Assembly (NCBI RefSeq): GCF_004346225.1
Contig: NZ_SMAJ01000009.1
Span: 1 to 64,000 of the forward strand
Origin: Paralcaligenes ureilyticus
Lineage (GTDB): Bacteria; Pseudomonadota; Gammaproteobacteria; Burkholderiales; Burkholderiaceae_B
Direction: 5' to 3'
DNA: 64,000 bases
Numbering within the stretch: position 1 is the stretch's first letter; each line of letters begins with the position of its first letter. The notes under the pieces are model-generated. The model saw only the letters and a list, made by a program, of their open reading frames with translations, ran no database searches and was not told where the DNA came from. This document shows, piece after piece, positions 1 to 8,720 of the stretch. Position numbers and translations under genes: made by a program.

Positions 1-94
1 GACGAGGCAGACCCGGGCAGTCGGGGCGCGTAGCGCCACGACCGCTGGACGGACCGGACGGTACCCACCCCTCGCCCTGCGGCGTCTTAATAGA
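1..94. repeat. Dispersed non-coding repeat, truncated copy
   Basis: These bases match 54725-54818 with a single visible difference (C versus G near base 18). The block includes a GGCGCGTAGCGCC self-complementary core and ends in GCGGCGTCTTAATAGA. Its last 27 bases also recur at 9026-9052. The copy is cut by the window edge, so its full extent is unknown. I see no coding sequence in it, and bases 95-165 hold nothing recognisable. Confidence 0.85.
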
Positions 95-165
95 ACCGGC
101 ACTATTGTCCAATAATTGCCAGAACAATTGCACTTTTGAATAGCCTTGCCACCGGCATAAAGAGG

Positions 166-933
166 TTATTTACCCACCTCGGATTGCACGGTTTTTACAA
201 AATCATCCAGTTCATTGGCGGCCAGATCGGATACCGCCCAATAATCCATGCCGCCAAAAACCCAGTGCACCAGATGGTAGCCCTGGCGTTCCTGCGCCCG
301 CGGCGCGGCGTCCTTGCCGGTGCTTGGCCATATAAAAAGATTGATCGGGTGCTTGTTGTGGCGATACACCAGCGCCGCCACCGGGCGGCCGTCAAGGTAG
401 TCGAGCCGCCCGCCTTCCAGGGGAAAGCCTTGGGGCGCCATGTCAACGACGGGCGGAGAAAAATTCAGCTTGCCGTTGAACCAGGGTTTTACGGTGTGTT
501 GGTCGGAGGACGCCACATCCGCCAGGTGGTTGGCCTGCAGTGAGCGAACATGGTTCGAGACGACTTCTTCTGTAAGCTGTTCCTGGGCGGACGGCAGGCC
601 GAGATATAAGCCGGCGCTCCAGACTATCGCCAGCACTGACAACGTTGCAATACCGGCATTAAGCCAGTTGAAGCTCCAGGATCTGTAACGAGGTGCCGGG
701 TTCAGCTGTTCCTGCGGCAGGCTGGCGCTGATGCGTTGGGCAAGGCTGGCCGGCGCCTCGAAGTAGGGGGCCGCTTTTTTAAGCCCCACGCTTACCGAGC
801 GTTGCTCCGCGTATTCGCGTTGGCAATCGGCGCAGCCGGCAAGGTGGCGTTCGACGGCGAGCATGTCGGACAGGCCGAGTTCCTGGTCCACATAAGCGGG
901 CAGCAGCTCCAGTATTTCTTTGTGGTCCATCAT
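166..933 (-). CDS. Anti-sigma factor, zinc-finger type, single membrane span
   Basis: This is the probable membrane-bound anti-sigma factor of the ECF sigma gene just upstream. The first 45 residues contain a zf-HC2-like HLAGCADC motif, with an H-x3-C-x2-C arrangement, followed by a QREYAEQ stretch. One hydrophobic segment lies around residues 88-112 (WLNAGIATLSVLAIVWSAGL), with a periplasmic domain of about 140 residues after it. The start overlaps the sigma-factor stop as ATGA, so the two are translationally coupled. A second ATG directly follows and has better Shine-Dalgarno spacing (GGAGG), so the true start may be one codon later. In this family the domain sequesters its sigma factor until a signal releases it. 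The signal is unknown here. Confidence 0.85.
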   Translation of the reverse strand: MMDHKEILELLPAYVDQELGLSDMLAVERHLAGCADCQREYAEQRSVSVGLKKAAPYFEAPASLAQRISASLPQEQLNPAPRYRSWSFNWLNAGIATLSVLAIVWSAGLYLGLPSAQEQLTEEVVSNHVRSLQANHLADVASSDQHTVKPWFNGKLNFSPPVVDMAPQGFPLEGGRLDYLDGRPVAALVYRHNKHPINLFIWPSTGKDAAPRAQERQGYHLVHWVFGGMDYWAVSDLAANELDDFVKTVQSEVGK

Positions 934-1478
934 GCCTCCGGGTTCGACGGCGCAAGGATTTTCGCCAGCAATTTACGGCCGCGCCCCAGGCGGGACATGA
1001 CCGTACCGATGGGAATGCCAACGACGCCGGCAATTTGTTTATAAGATAGATCTTCCAGTTCCCGCATTACCATCACCTCGCGAAACTCCAGGGGCAGCGC
1101 TTCAAGCCCTTGTTGCAGCAGGCGCTCGCTGTCTTTGCGCATGAGCAGCGTTTCCGGGTTGTTGTCGGCATGCTCCATCCCTGCGGCGTCCTGTGCGTCG
1201 GCGCTGTGGAGATCTTCATCGAATAAGGTGTTTTGCTTTTGTTCATGGTTCTTCTGGTACCAGGTGTAGAAGGTATTGCGCACGATGGTGAGCAGCCAGG
1301 CGCGTCCATCGTCGCCATGAAAGCCGTCAAAAAACTTGAAAGCGCGCAAACAAGCCTCTTGCACCACGTCCTCCGCATCGTGGCGGCTGCGCGTGAGCCA
1401 GCACGCCAGATTGAATGCCGAGTTCAGATGCGGCAGCACCAGTGTTTGAAATCGCTTGTTTTTTGCCGAGGCTATCAT
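930..1478 (-). CDS. ECF sigma factor (RpoE-like)
   Basis: This 182-residue protein has the two-domain extracytoplasmic-function sigma layout. Region 2 includes AFNLACWLTRSRHDAEDVVQ and the -10 recognition stretch LRAFKFFDGF. Region 4 has LPLEFREVMVMRELEDLSYK followed by a helix-turn-helix (AGVVGIPIGTVMSRLGRGRK). The length is normal for the family. It is co-transcribed with the overlapping anti-sigma gene and divergent from the metallophosphoesterase/cupredoxin pair at 1620. That pair is therefore a plausible part of its regulon. I see no clear autoregulated ECF promoter in 1479-1619. Confidence 0.92.
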   Translation of the reverse strand: MIASAKNKRFQTLVLPHLNSAFNLACWLTRSRHDAEDVVQEACLRAFKFFDGFHGDDGRAWLLTIVRNTFYTWYQKNHEQKQNTLFDEDLHSADAQDAAGMEHADNNPETLLMRKDSERLLQQGLEALPLEFREVMVMRELEDLSYKQIAGVVGIPIGTVMSRLGRGRKLLAKILAPSNPEA

Positions 1479-1619
1479 TCATGCGTTTCCAGGTTCTGTC
1501 TCTATAAGACTGCCCGCACAAAAATTTTATTCCCAATAAGCCAGGCCGGGAATAAATAACAGAGTACTCCGGTATAGGACGTTACCGATTAGATGATCGG
1601 TGCAACTATGGAGGCAGTC

Positions 1620-2519
1620 ATGGGCAATACCATCAATAGACGCAGTTTCCTCGGGTTGGCCGGCGTCGGGGGCGCAATCTTCGCTTCGGGCTTGAGCGGC
1701 TGGGCAACCGCCGAGACAAAGCCGGGCGTGGCTAACGATGATTTCTTTTTTGTTCAATTGTCGGATTCCCATTGGGGCTTCGAAGGCCCCCCGAATCCGG
1801 ACGCGCGCGGCACGTTGCAGAAGGCCGTCGCGGCGGTGAACGGTCTTGAGTCACAGCCGGATTTCATTATGTTCACCGGCGATCTCACGCATACGACCGA
1901 TGATCCGGCGGAGCGCCGCAAGAGATTGTCCGAGTTCAAGAAAATCGTGGCGGACCTTAAAGTGAAGAACACCCATTTCATGCCTGGCGAACACGACGCC
2001 GCTCTTGACTATGGGAAAGCCTTTCAGGAATTTTTTGGGGAAACGCACTACACGTTCGACCATAAAGGCGTGCATTTCATTGTGCTCGACAATGTTTCCG
2101 ACCCCGCCGGGAGCATCGGCGACGCGCAGCTTGCATGGTTGGCCGCAGACCTTGCCGAACAGCCGGCGGACGCGAGAATCGTGGTTTTCACCCATCGGCC
2201 TTTATTCGATCTGTACCCGCAATGGGACTGGGCGACGCGCGACGGCGCCAAGGCGGTGGCACTGCTAATGCCTCATGCCCATGTGACCGTGTTCTATGGC
2301 CATATACATCAAGAGAATCACCATATGACCGGGCATATTGCGCATCACTCGGCCAAGTCGCTCATTTTTCCGCTGCCCGCCCCCGGATCGCAGCCCAAGC
2401 GTACCCCTCTGCCTTGGGATAGTGCCTATCCTTATCGCGGCCTCGGGTTTCGCGAAGTGGAGGCGCAAAGGCAGGAAACTCAATACAAAATCGTTGAATT
2501 GCCGGTACGGAAGGTGTAG
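1620..2519 (+). CDS. Tat-exported metallophosphoesterase
   Basis: Calcineurin-like phosphoesterase. From this start the N-terminus has a twin-arginine signal (NRRSFLGLAG, hydrophobic core, WATA cleavage region), so it is exported folded. The metal-binding motifs appear in order: D-x-H (QLSDSHW), GDLTH, GEHD (usually GNHD), FTHRP and GHIHQ. Two in-frame ATGs lie upstream at 1593 and 1608, but GGAGG at 1610-1614 sits five bases before 1620, which fixes the start. The gene is followed two bases later by the cupredoxin gene, so they form an operon. The substrate is unknown. The GNHD-to-GEHD change is the main oddity. Confidence 0.85.
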   Translation: MGNTINRRSFLGLAGVGGAIFASGLSGWATAETKPGVANDDFFFVQLSDSHWGFEGPPNPDARGTLQKAVAAVNGLESQPDFIMFTGDLTHTTDDPAERRKRLSEFKKIVADLKVKNTHFMPGEHDAALDYGKAFQEFFGETHYTFDHKGVHFIVLDNVSDPAGSIGDAQLAWLAADLAEQPADARIVVFTHRPLFDLYPQWDWATRDGAKAVALLMPHAHVTVFYGHIHQENHHMTGHIAHHSAKSLIFPLPAPGSQPKRTPLPWDSAYPYRGLGFREVEAQRQETQYKIVELPVRKV

Positions 2520-2521
2520 CC

Positions 2522-2887
2522 ATGCAGATCGACCACAATCGGCGCCTGCTTCTGGCCGCAGCGGTTGCCGGCGGGTTGGGCACACTTGCGGCCATCGTCG
2601 CGGCGCAGCCGCAGGAACGCATCATCAAGGTAGTCGCCAAGAAATTTGATTTCACGCCGGGCGAGATTCACTTGAAAAGAGGAGAGCCGGTAGTTTTGGA
2701 ATTGACTACGCTCGATGTGGTGATGGGCTTTAACGCACCGGACTTTGGGGTGCGTTGCGATATCGTGCCGGGGGCGGTGTCGCGAGTCCGCTTCACCCCC
2801 GAGCGGGCAGGTGAGTTTGCGTTTCACTGCGATATATTCTGCGGTTCAGGTCATGAGGGCATGACCGGCACAATCGTAGTTGCCTGA
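2522..2887 (+). CDS. Exported cupredoxin with CuA-like site
   Basis: This 121-residue protein has an N-terminal export signal or anchor (RRLLLAAAVAGGLGTLAAIV) followed by a cytochrome oxidase subunit II-like cupredoxin domain. The binding loop CDIFCGSGHEGM gives C103-x3-C107-x3-H111-x2-M114, the CuA pattern. The other CuA histidine, expected just before the F-x-x-P-x-F-G strand, is Met68 here (DVVMGFNAPDFG), so a normal binuclear CuA centre cannot simply be assumed. An extra cysteine, C79, lies in GVRCD. It is co-transcribed with the metallophosphoesterase and near the ECF sigma pair, which suggests an envelope copper or redox role. No enzyme partner is visible. Confidence 0.8.
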   Translation: MQIDHNRRLLLAAAVAGGLGTLAAIVAAQPQERIIKVVAKKFDFTPGEIHLKRGEPVVLELTTLDVVMGFNAPDFGVRCDIVPGAVSRVRFTPERAGEFAFHCDIFCGSGHEGMTGTIVVA

Positions 2888-2924
2888 ATCTGCGCTTCAT
2901 CCCTCGGCTTTACGCACCGCCTTA

Positions 2925-2956
2925 GCGCAAATCGCGTTTACATAAGCGATTTGCGC
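2925..2956. other. Perfect 11-bp stem-loop upstream of urtA
   Basis: GCGCAAATCGC (2925-2935) pairs perfectly with GCGATTTGCGC (2946-2956) across a 10-base loop. No T-tract follows, so it is not a typical terminator of the cupredoxin gene. It lies about 115 bp before the sigma-54 promoter, a distance suitable for an activator site such as NtrC. It does not match the NtrC consensus well. Confidence 0.45.
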
Positions 2957-3069
2957 ACCATCTTGAGCCATCTCTTTCAAACTTGGGCGCCGCTGGCGCC
3001 CGGGTTTCGTTGATTGCCTTGCCTGATTAGGGCTTTGTCGGCTGCGGCGCAGGCGTGCCGCGGCAAAGC

Positions 3070-3085
3070 TGGCACGCCGATTGCT
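3070..3085 (+). promoter_or_regulatory. Sigma-54 promoter of the urt operon
   Basis: TGGCACGCCGATTGCT matches the -24/-12 consensus TGGCACG-N4-TTGC(A/T) at every conserved base, with 12 bp between the GG and GC elements. Transcription would begin near 3096, leaving a leader of about 58 bases before the urtA ATG. Sigma-54 control with NtrC is the usual logic for nitrogen-scavenging transporters, so urea uptake here is probably induced by nitrogen limitation. The -24 element also forms half of an 8-bp inverted repeat (GGCGTGCC 3052-3059 and GGCACGCC 3071-3078). Confidence 0.75.
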
Positions 3086-3153
3086 TTAGGTTCTTTGCGC
3101 ATCTCGATCGCGCAGACCGTGCCGACCCTACCTCAATCCTATCAGGAGCCATC

Positions 3154-4404
3154 ATGAAACGTAGACTTGTACTTAAACAACTGACGCTTTTCAGCCTGCT
3201 TGCGCTATCGGGCTGGGGGCCGCAGACCTTCGCCGCCGACACGATCAAGGTTGGCATCTTGCATTCGCTCTCGGGCACCATGGCCATTTCAGAGACATCC
3301 CTGAAAGACGTGGCGCTGATGACGATCGCCGAAATCAATGCCCAGGGCGGCGTGCTGGGCAAACAACTGGAGCCGGTGGTGGTGGACCCCGCGTCGAACT
3401 GGCCTTTGTTTGCCGAGAAAGCGCGCCAGCTGCTCTCGCAGGACAAGGTGGCGGTGGTATTTGGCTGCTGGACTTCGGTGTCGCGCAAATCCGTATTGCC
3501 GGTATTCAAGGAGCTCAACGGTCTGTTGTTCTATCCCGTGCAGTATGAGGGCGAAGAGATGGAAAAGAATGTGTTTTACACCGGCGCCGCGCCCAACCAG
3601 CAGGCGATTCCCGCGGTGGAATACCTGATGAGCGAAGACGGCGGGGGCGCCAAGCGTTTTGTGCTGTTGGGCACGGATTATGTCTATCCGCGCACGACCA
3701 ATAAAATCCTGCGCGCCTTCCTGCATTCCAAGGGAGTGAAGGACAGCGATATCGAAGAGGTGTACACGCCGTTTGGCCATTCCGACTACCAGACGATAGT
3801 GGCCAATATCAAGAAGTTCGCCATGGGCGGAAAGACGGCGGTGATCTCGACCATCAACGGTGATTCCAATGTGCCCTTTTATAAAGAGCTGGGCAACGCG
3901 GGCCTGAAAGCGACCGATGTGCCGGTCATGGCGTTTTCGGTGGGCGAGGAAGAATTGCGCGGCATGGATACCAAGCCGTTGGTGGGGCACTTGGCGGCCT
4001 GGAACTATTTCGAGTCGGTCAAGAATCCGGTGAATGCCGAGTTCATCAAAAAATGGAAAGCCTACGCCAAGGCAAAGAATTTGCCCAATGCGGCCACGGC
4101 GGTGACCAACGACCCGATGGAGGCTACTTATATCGGCATCCATATGTGGAAGCAGGCCGTCGAGCAAGCCAGGAGCACCGATGTGGATAAGGTGATTGCA
4201 GCCATGGGCGGCCAGACATTCGGAGCACCCGACGGATTCACTGTCGAAATGGACAAGACCAATCATCATCTGCACAAACCGGTTTATATCGGGGAGATTC
4301 GGGGCGATGGCCAGTTCAATAGCGTGTGGAAGACCAAGGGTCCGATTCGCGCCCAGCCGTGGAGCCCTTATCTCGCAGGCAACGAAAGCAAGCAGAAGCT
4401 TTAA
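3154..4404 (+). CDS. urtA: Urea ABC transporter, substrate-binding protein
   Basis: This is the periplasmic urea/short-chain amide binding protein of the UrtA/FmdD type. The N-terminus is a Sec signal (MKRRLVLKQLTLFSLLALSG...FAADT), and the mature protein opens with IKVGILHSLSGTMAISE, typical of the family. The core carries FGCWTSVSRKSVLPVFKE and FYPVQYEGEE. Length is 416 residues. The reading frame is open further upstream to 3055, but AGGAG at 3144-3148 and the signal peptide fix the start at 3154. It is first in a five-gene operon with the two permeases and two ATPases behind a sigma-54 promoter. Urease genes are not adjacent. Confidence 0.95.
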   Translation: MKRRLVLKQLTLFSLLALSGWGPQTFAADTIKVGILHSLSGTMAISETSLKDVALMTIAEINAQGGVLGKQLEPVVVDPASNWPLFAEKARQLLSQDKVAVVFGCWTSVSRKSVLPVFKELNGLLFYPVQYEGEEMEKNVFYTGAAPNQQAIPAVEYLMSEDGGGAKRFVLLGTDYVYPRTTNKILRAFLHSKGVKDSDIEEVYTPFGHSDYQTIVANIKKFAMGGKTAVISTINGDSNVPFYKELGNAGLKATDVPVMAFSVGEEELRGMDTKPLVGHLAAWNYFESVKNPVNAEFIKKWKAYAKAKNLPNAATAVTNDPMEATYIGIHMWKQAVEQARSTDVDKVIAAMGGQTFGAPDGFTVEMDKTNHHLHKPVYIGEIRGDGQFNSVWKTKGPIRAQPWSPYLAGNESKQKL

Positions 4405-4419
4405 TTGGACGGGTTCGCT

Positions 4420-6048
4420 ATGCGCATTGCCGCCTATGCATCCTATTGGCGCCGGTTCATTCTGGCGCTGCTGATGCTCATGCTTGCCCAGGCGGCGGGC
4501 GCGAGCGGCCTTGATCCGGCGCTGCTGGCGCCTTTTTCGGCTGCGGATACCCAGGCGCGGCTGCACGCCATTTCGCAGCTTGGACAGTCGCGCGATCCGC
4601 TGGCCGCCGCAGTGCTGGAAGCGCTCGATGGGGGCACCCTGAGCGTGACCGCGCAAGGACGGATCCTGATTGCCGGCTCCGGCCAGTCCGCCATGGATCC
4701 GGCGACCGGCGAGAAGGTAACCCTGCCGGCCGACGCCGATACGGTGATCGTCAATAACCGTTTGCGCCGCGCCGTCGAAGGGGCGCTGGCGCAGTCGCGG
4801 CTTTTCTCGGTGGATAGGGCGGTGCGCCTGGCGGCGGCCAGGCGCATGCAGCAAAGCGGCGAGGCCGCGCAGGTGGCGTTGATTGCGCAAGCCCTGACAA
4901 AGGAAACCGACCCGCAGGTGCGCGGTGCGCTGCAGGTGGCGCAGGCCACGCTGGAATTGAAAAGCGCAGAGCCCGCGACGCGCGAGCATGCCGTGACGAT
5001 GCTGGGCCGCACGGCCAACGCCGAATTTCGGCCTGTGCTCGTGCGGCTGCTGGGCCGCGATGCGCAGGGCGCGGAGGTTGAGCGCGACGCCGGCGTGCGC
5101 GCGGCCGCCGCTTTGGCCATCAAGGACATCGATCGCCATACGGCCACGCTGGAGTGGCTGGGCAATTTGTTTTATGGCCTGAGCCTGGGCAGCGTCCTGC
5201 TGCTGGCGGCGCTGGGCCTGGCCATCACATTTGGCCTGATGGGCGTCATCAATATGGCGCATGGCGAATTGCTGATGATAGGTGCTTACGTCACGTATGT
5301 GGTGCAGTGGTTGTTCCAGAGGCTCGCGCCGGGATGGCTGGACTGGTACGTGGTGGCGGCGCTGCCTGTGGCGTTTCTGGTGACGGCCGCGGTCGGCATG
5401 GCGCTCGAGCGCACGGTGATCCGCTGGCTGTACGGCCGCCCCCTCGAAACTTTGCTGGCGACATGGGGAATCAGCCTGATTCTGATGCAGACAGTCAGAA
5501 CGATTTTCGGGGCGCAAAACGTGGAGGTCAGCAATCCCTCGTGGATGTCGGGCGGGGTCACCGTGTTGGGGGGATTGGTGCTGAGCTACAACCGTATTGC
5601 CATTATTGTGTTCGCCATGCTGGTGGTGGTCTTTGTCTGGCTGTTGCTTAACCATACCCGCCTGGGCCTGTTCGTGCGCGCCATTACGCAAAATCGCAGA
5701 ATGGCCGATTGTGTCGGCGTGCCGACCGGCCGGGTCGATATGCTGGCCTTTGGCCTGGGTTCGGGCATTGCCGGCCTGGCGGGCATTGCCTTGTCGCAGT
5801 TGGGCAATGTTGGCCCCGATCTGGGCCAGGGCTATATCGTTGATTCGTTCATGGTGGTGGTGCTGGGCGGAGTCGGCCAGTTGGCCGGCACCGTCATTGC
5901 CGCGCTGGGGCTGGGCGGGATCGACAAATTCCTTGAGCCTTACGCAGGCGCGGTCATGGCCAAGATCGCCATCCTGATGTTGATTGTGCTGGTCGTGCAA
6001 AAGCGCCCGCAGGGCCTGTTTGCGCCGCGCGGCAGGAGTGTCGAATGA
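4420..6048 (+). CDS. urtB: Urea ABC transporter permease UrtB
   Basis: Branched-chain-amino-acid-type permease of the urea transporter. About 240 residues precede the membrane domain. They comprise a signal-like hydrophobic segment (FILALLMLMLAQAAGA) and a helical-repeat region with ATREHAVTMLGRTANAEF, which is normal for UrtB and absent from LivH. The membrane part begins near LGNLFYGLSLGSVLLLAALG and contains the GLMGVINMAHGELLMIGAY signature and a C-terminal QKRPQGLFAPRGR. A TTG codon at 4405 is in frame, but ATG 4420 gives the better signal-like N-terminus. The stop overlaps the urtC start as ATGA. Confidence 0.93.
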   Translation: MRIAAYASYWRRFILALLMLMLAQAAGASGLDPALLAPFSAADTQARLHAISQLGQSRDPLAAAVLEALDGGTLSVTAQGRILIAGSGQSAMDPATGEKVTLPADADTVIVNNRLRRAVEGALAQSRLFSVDRAVRLAAARRMQQSGEAAQVALIAQALTKETDPQVRGALQVAQATLELKSAEPATREHAVTMLGRTANAEFRPVLVRLLGRDAQGAEVERDAGVRAAAALAIKDIDRHTATLEWLGNLFYGLSLGSVLLLAALGLAITFGLMGVINMAHGELLMIGAYVTYVVQWLFQRLAPGWLDWYVVAALPVAFLVTAAVGMALERTVIRWLYGRPLETLLATWGISLILMQTVRTIFGAQNVEVSNPSWMSGGVTVLGGLVLSYNRIAIIVFAMLVVVFVWLLLNHTRLGLFVRAITQNRRMADCVGVPTGRVDMLAFGLGSGIAGLAGIALSQLGNVGPDLGQGYIVDSFMVVVLGGVGQLAGTVIAALGLGGIDKFLEPYAGAVMAKIAILMLIVLVVQKRPQGLFAPRGRSVE

Positions 6049-7175
6049 CTGCCGCCAAACCGTTCGCGCGAGCCGATTTGCTGGCCCGCAGGCGTCTTTT
6101 TTCGGCGCCTGCCTGGCTCGGGCTGGCCGCCGCCGTTATCGTGCTGGCTTTGTTGCCCTTGCTGAATCTGGCGTTTCCGGCCGGCCACGCCTTGCACGTG
6201 TCGTCGTATATCGTGGCGCTGCTGGGCAAGTTCATGTGCTTTGCCATTGCGGCCCTGGCCCTGGACCTGGTGTGGGGCTACGCCGGGATTCTGTCGCTGG
6301 GACATGGCCTTTTCTTCGCGCTGGGAGGGTATGCGCAAGGCATGTATCTGATGCGCGCCATTGGCCGCGACGGCGTCTATCACAGCACGCTGCCGGACTT
6401 CATGGTGTTCCTGGACTGGAAGTCGTATCCCTGGTTCTGGGCGTTTACCGAGCACTTCTGGTATGCCATGTTGCTGGCGGTGCTGGTGCCGGGCGCGCTG
6501 GCCTTCGTCTTTGGCTATTTTGCGTTTCGCTCGCGCATTACGGGTGTGTATTTTTCCATCATTACCCAGGCCCTGACGTTCGCGGCCATGCTGCTTTTCT
6601 TTCGCAACGATACGGGGTTCGGCGGCAACAACGGCTTTACCGATTTCAAACGCATATTGGGCTTTGACATTACAGCGCCCGCAACGCGCGCGGCGCTGTG
6701 CTGGACGACGCTGGCCGCACTGGCGGGGTCGCTGGTCCTGGCGCGTGCCATCACTCAGTCCAGGCTGGGCCGCGTGTTGACGGCGGTGCGCGATTCCGAG
6801 AGCCGGCTGCGGTTCATAGGCTATGACCCGCAGGGCTTCAAGCTATTTGTGTGGACCGTGTCGGCGGTGATGTGCGGCATTGCTGGGGCGCTGTATGTGC
6901 CTCAGGTGGGCATCATCAACCCCGGGGAAATGTCCACCCAGAACTCGATTGAAATGGTGATCTGGGTGGCGACCGGAGGGCGCGGCACATTGATAGGCCC
7001 CATCGTGGGGGCCGGCGCCGTCAATGCGGTGAAAACCTGGTTCACCAGCGTTTTTCCGGAGTTCTGGCTGTATGCGCTGGGTCTTATTTTTGTGTTGACC
7101 ACGCTGTTCCTGCCGCAAGGCATTGTAGGCCTGGCGCGCCAGGTGGCCGCGCGCCGTTCCAGGAGAAAACCATGA
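6045..7175 (+). CDS. urtC: Urea ABC transporter permease UrtC
   Basis: Second inner-membrane permease, 376 residues, LivM-like. Recognisable segments are LDLVWGYAGILSLGHGLFFA, FRSRITGVYFSIITQALTFA, the UrtC-typical FFRNDTGFGGNNGFTDFK, and VRDSESRLRFIGYDPQGFKL, the coupling-helix region that contacts the ATPases. The C-terminal TLFLPQGIVGL is normal. It overlaps urtB and urtD by four bases on each side, so the operon is tightly coupled. UrtB and UrtC are expected to form the heterodimeric urea channel. Confidence 0.94.
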   Translation: MTAAKPFARADLLARRRLFSAPAWLGLAAAVIVLALLPLLNLAFPAGHALHVSSYIVALLGKFMCFAIAALALDLVWGYAGILSLGHGLFFALGGYAQGMYLMRAIGRDGVYHSTLPDFMVFLDWKSYPWFWAFTEHFWYAMLLAVLVPGALAFVFGYFAFRSRITGVYFSIITQALTFAAMLLFFRNDTGFGGNNGFTDFKRILGFDITAPATRAALCWTTLAALAGSLVLARAITQSRLGRVLTAVRDSESRLRFIGYDPQGFKLFVWTVSAVMCGIAGALYVPQVGIINPGEMSTQNSIEMVIWVATGGRGTLIGPIVGAGAVNAVKTWFTSVFPEFWLYALGLIFVLTTLFLPQGIVGLARQVAARRSRRKP

Positions 7176-8020
7176 ATGCCTTCGATGCGGAATGCGAACC
7201 CGGGCTCAGGCTTGACGGGGGCCCGAGCGGCGATGCGGCTTACGGACGTGTGGCGCCGGTCGGTGTCGATACCCGCCACGGCGTCATTTTGTATCTGGAG
7301 GACATCACCGTCCGTTTCGATGGCTTTACGGCGTTGAACCGGCTTAGCCTGGATATAGGCGTAGGCGAATTGCGCTGCATCATCGGCCCCAACGGCGCGG
7401 GCAAGACCACAATGATGGACGTAATCAGCGGCAAGACGCGGCCCACGGCGGGCTCGGCGTTCTTTGGGCAGAACATCAACCTGGCCGTGCTTGGCGAGGC
7501 CGAGATTGCGCACGCCGGCATCGGCCGGAAATTCCAGCGGCCTACGGTTTTCGAGAATCACACCGTTGTTGAAAACCTTGAACTGGCGATGAAAACCGAC
7601 AAGCGGGTCAAACCCACCTTGTTTTCAAAGCTAAGCGGCGCACAGGCCGATGCGATTGGCGCCACATTGGAATTGATTCGTCTGACGCACGAGGCGTGGC
7701 GGCCGGCCGGCCTGCTTTCTCACGGACAGAAACAGTGGCTGGAGATTGGCATGTTGCTGATGCAGGAGCCGCAGCTCTTGCTGTTGGATGAGCCTGTCGC
7801 CGGCATGACGGACGCCGAAACCGAGCGCACCGGCGAGCTGCTCAACGAACTGCGCGGGCGTCACTCGCTCATGGTGGTGGAGCACGATATGGATTTCGTT
7901 GCGAGTATCGCGGGCCAGGGCAAGGTAACTGTGCTGCATGAAGGGTCGGTGCTGGCCGAGGGGACGATGAGCGAGGTCCAGGCCGACCCGCGCGTGATTG
8001 AAGTGTATTTGGGGCGTTGA
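7172..8020 (+). CDS. urtD: Urea ABC transporter ATPase UrtD
   Basis: ATP-binding subunit of the LivG type, 282 residues. Walker A is IGPNGAGKTTMMDVISGKTR, the signature is LSHGQKQWLEIGM, Walker B is LLLLDEPVAGMT, and the switch histidine is in VVEHDMDFV. The first 45 or so residues (ECEPGLRLDGGPSGDAAYGR and following) are a low-conservation extension before the core domain begins at VILYLEDITVRFDGF. The start overlaps urtC as ATGA. It pairs with UrtE to power urea import. Confidence 0.94.
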   Translation: MNAFDAECEPGLRLDGGPSGDAAYGRVAPVGVDTRHGVILYLEDITVRFDGFTALNRLSLDIGVGELRCIIGPNGAGKTTMMDVISGKTRPTAGSAFFGQNINLAVLGEAEIAHAGIGRKFQRPTVFENHTVVENLELAMKTDKRVKPTLFSKLSGAQADAIGATLELIRLTHEAWRPAGLLSHGQKQWLEIGMLLMQEPQLLLLDEPVAGMTDAETERTGELLNELRGRHSLMVVEHDMDFVASIAGQGKVTVLHEGSVLAEGTMSEVQADPRVIEVYLGR

Positions 8021-8021
8021 C

Positions 8022-8720
8022 ATGTTGAGTGTTCGCGCAATCCATCATTATTACGGCGGCAGCCACTCGCTGCGTGGCGTGTCCCTGTCGTTGAAGCGCG
8101 GCGAATGCCTGGCTTTGCTGGGCCGCAACGGTGTCGGGAAGACCACCCTGTTGAAGTGCCTGATGGGCGTGCTGCCGGTCGCTTCGGGCAGCGTCAGCTT
8201 CGATGGCGACGATATCACGGGCCTGGCCCCCCATCAGCGCGCGGCGCGCGGTATTGCCTATGTGCCCCAAGGACGCGATATTTTCGCACGGCTGACGGTC
8301 GAAGAAAATATGCTGATGGGCATGGCGGCCAAGCCGGCCTCGGCCGCCCGCCGCATCAGGAGCGATATTTTCGAACTGTTTCCGGTGCTGAAAGCCATGC
8401 TGGCGCGTCGCGGCGGCGACCTGTCTGGCGGGCAGCAACAGCAGTTGGCCATCGCGCGCGCCCTGGTGTCCGAGCCCCGGTTGATTATCCTGGACGAACC
8501 CACCGAAGGGATTCAGCCTTCGATCATCAAGGACATCGGCCGCGTGATACGACTGCTGCGCGAACGCGGCGACATCGCCATTCTGCTTTGCGAACAGTAT
8601 TTCGATTTTGCCCGCGAACTGGCCGATCAGTACGTGGTGTTGTCGCGCGGCGAGGTTGTCGCCTCGGGCGACAGGACGCAACTCGATAGCGACGATGTAC
8701 GCCGGCATTTGTCCGTTTAG
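8022..8720 (+). CDS. urtE: Urea ABC transporter ATPase UrtE
   Basis: LivF-type ATPase, 232 residues: Walker A LLGRNGVGKTTLLKCLMGVL, Q-loop AYVPQGRDIFARLTVEENM, signature LSGGQQQQLAIARAL, and Walker B LIILDEPTEGIQPSIIKDIG. The last three features are typical of UrtE. The ATG lies one base after the UrtD stop. The TAG stop codon (8718-8720) is the first three bases of the terminal inverted repeat of the element that follows. The native 3' end may therefore have been altered by the insertion, but HLSV is a plausible family ending. Confidence 0.94.
   Translation: MLSVRAIHHYYGGSHSLRGVSLSLKRGECLALLGRNGVGKTTLLKCLMGVLPVASGSVSFDGDDITGLAPHQRAARGIAYVPQGRDIFARLTVEENMLMGMAAKPASAARRIRSDIFELFPVLKAMLARRGGDLSGGQQQQLAIARALVSEPRLIILDEPTEGIQPSIIKDIGRVIRLLRERGDIAILLCEQYFDFARELADQYVVLSRGEVVASGDRTQLDSDDVRRHLSV

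Noticed and set aside
3289-6000. Open frame of about 900 codons on the minus strand opposite urtA and urtB
   Set aside because: It is rich in His, Gln and Arg with no domain pattern, and lies exactly antisense to well-supported transporter genes. It is a by-product of their GC-rich codon use.
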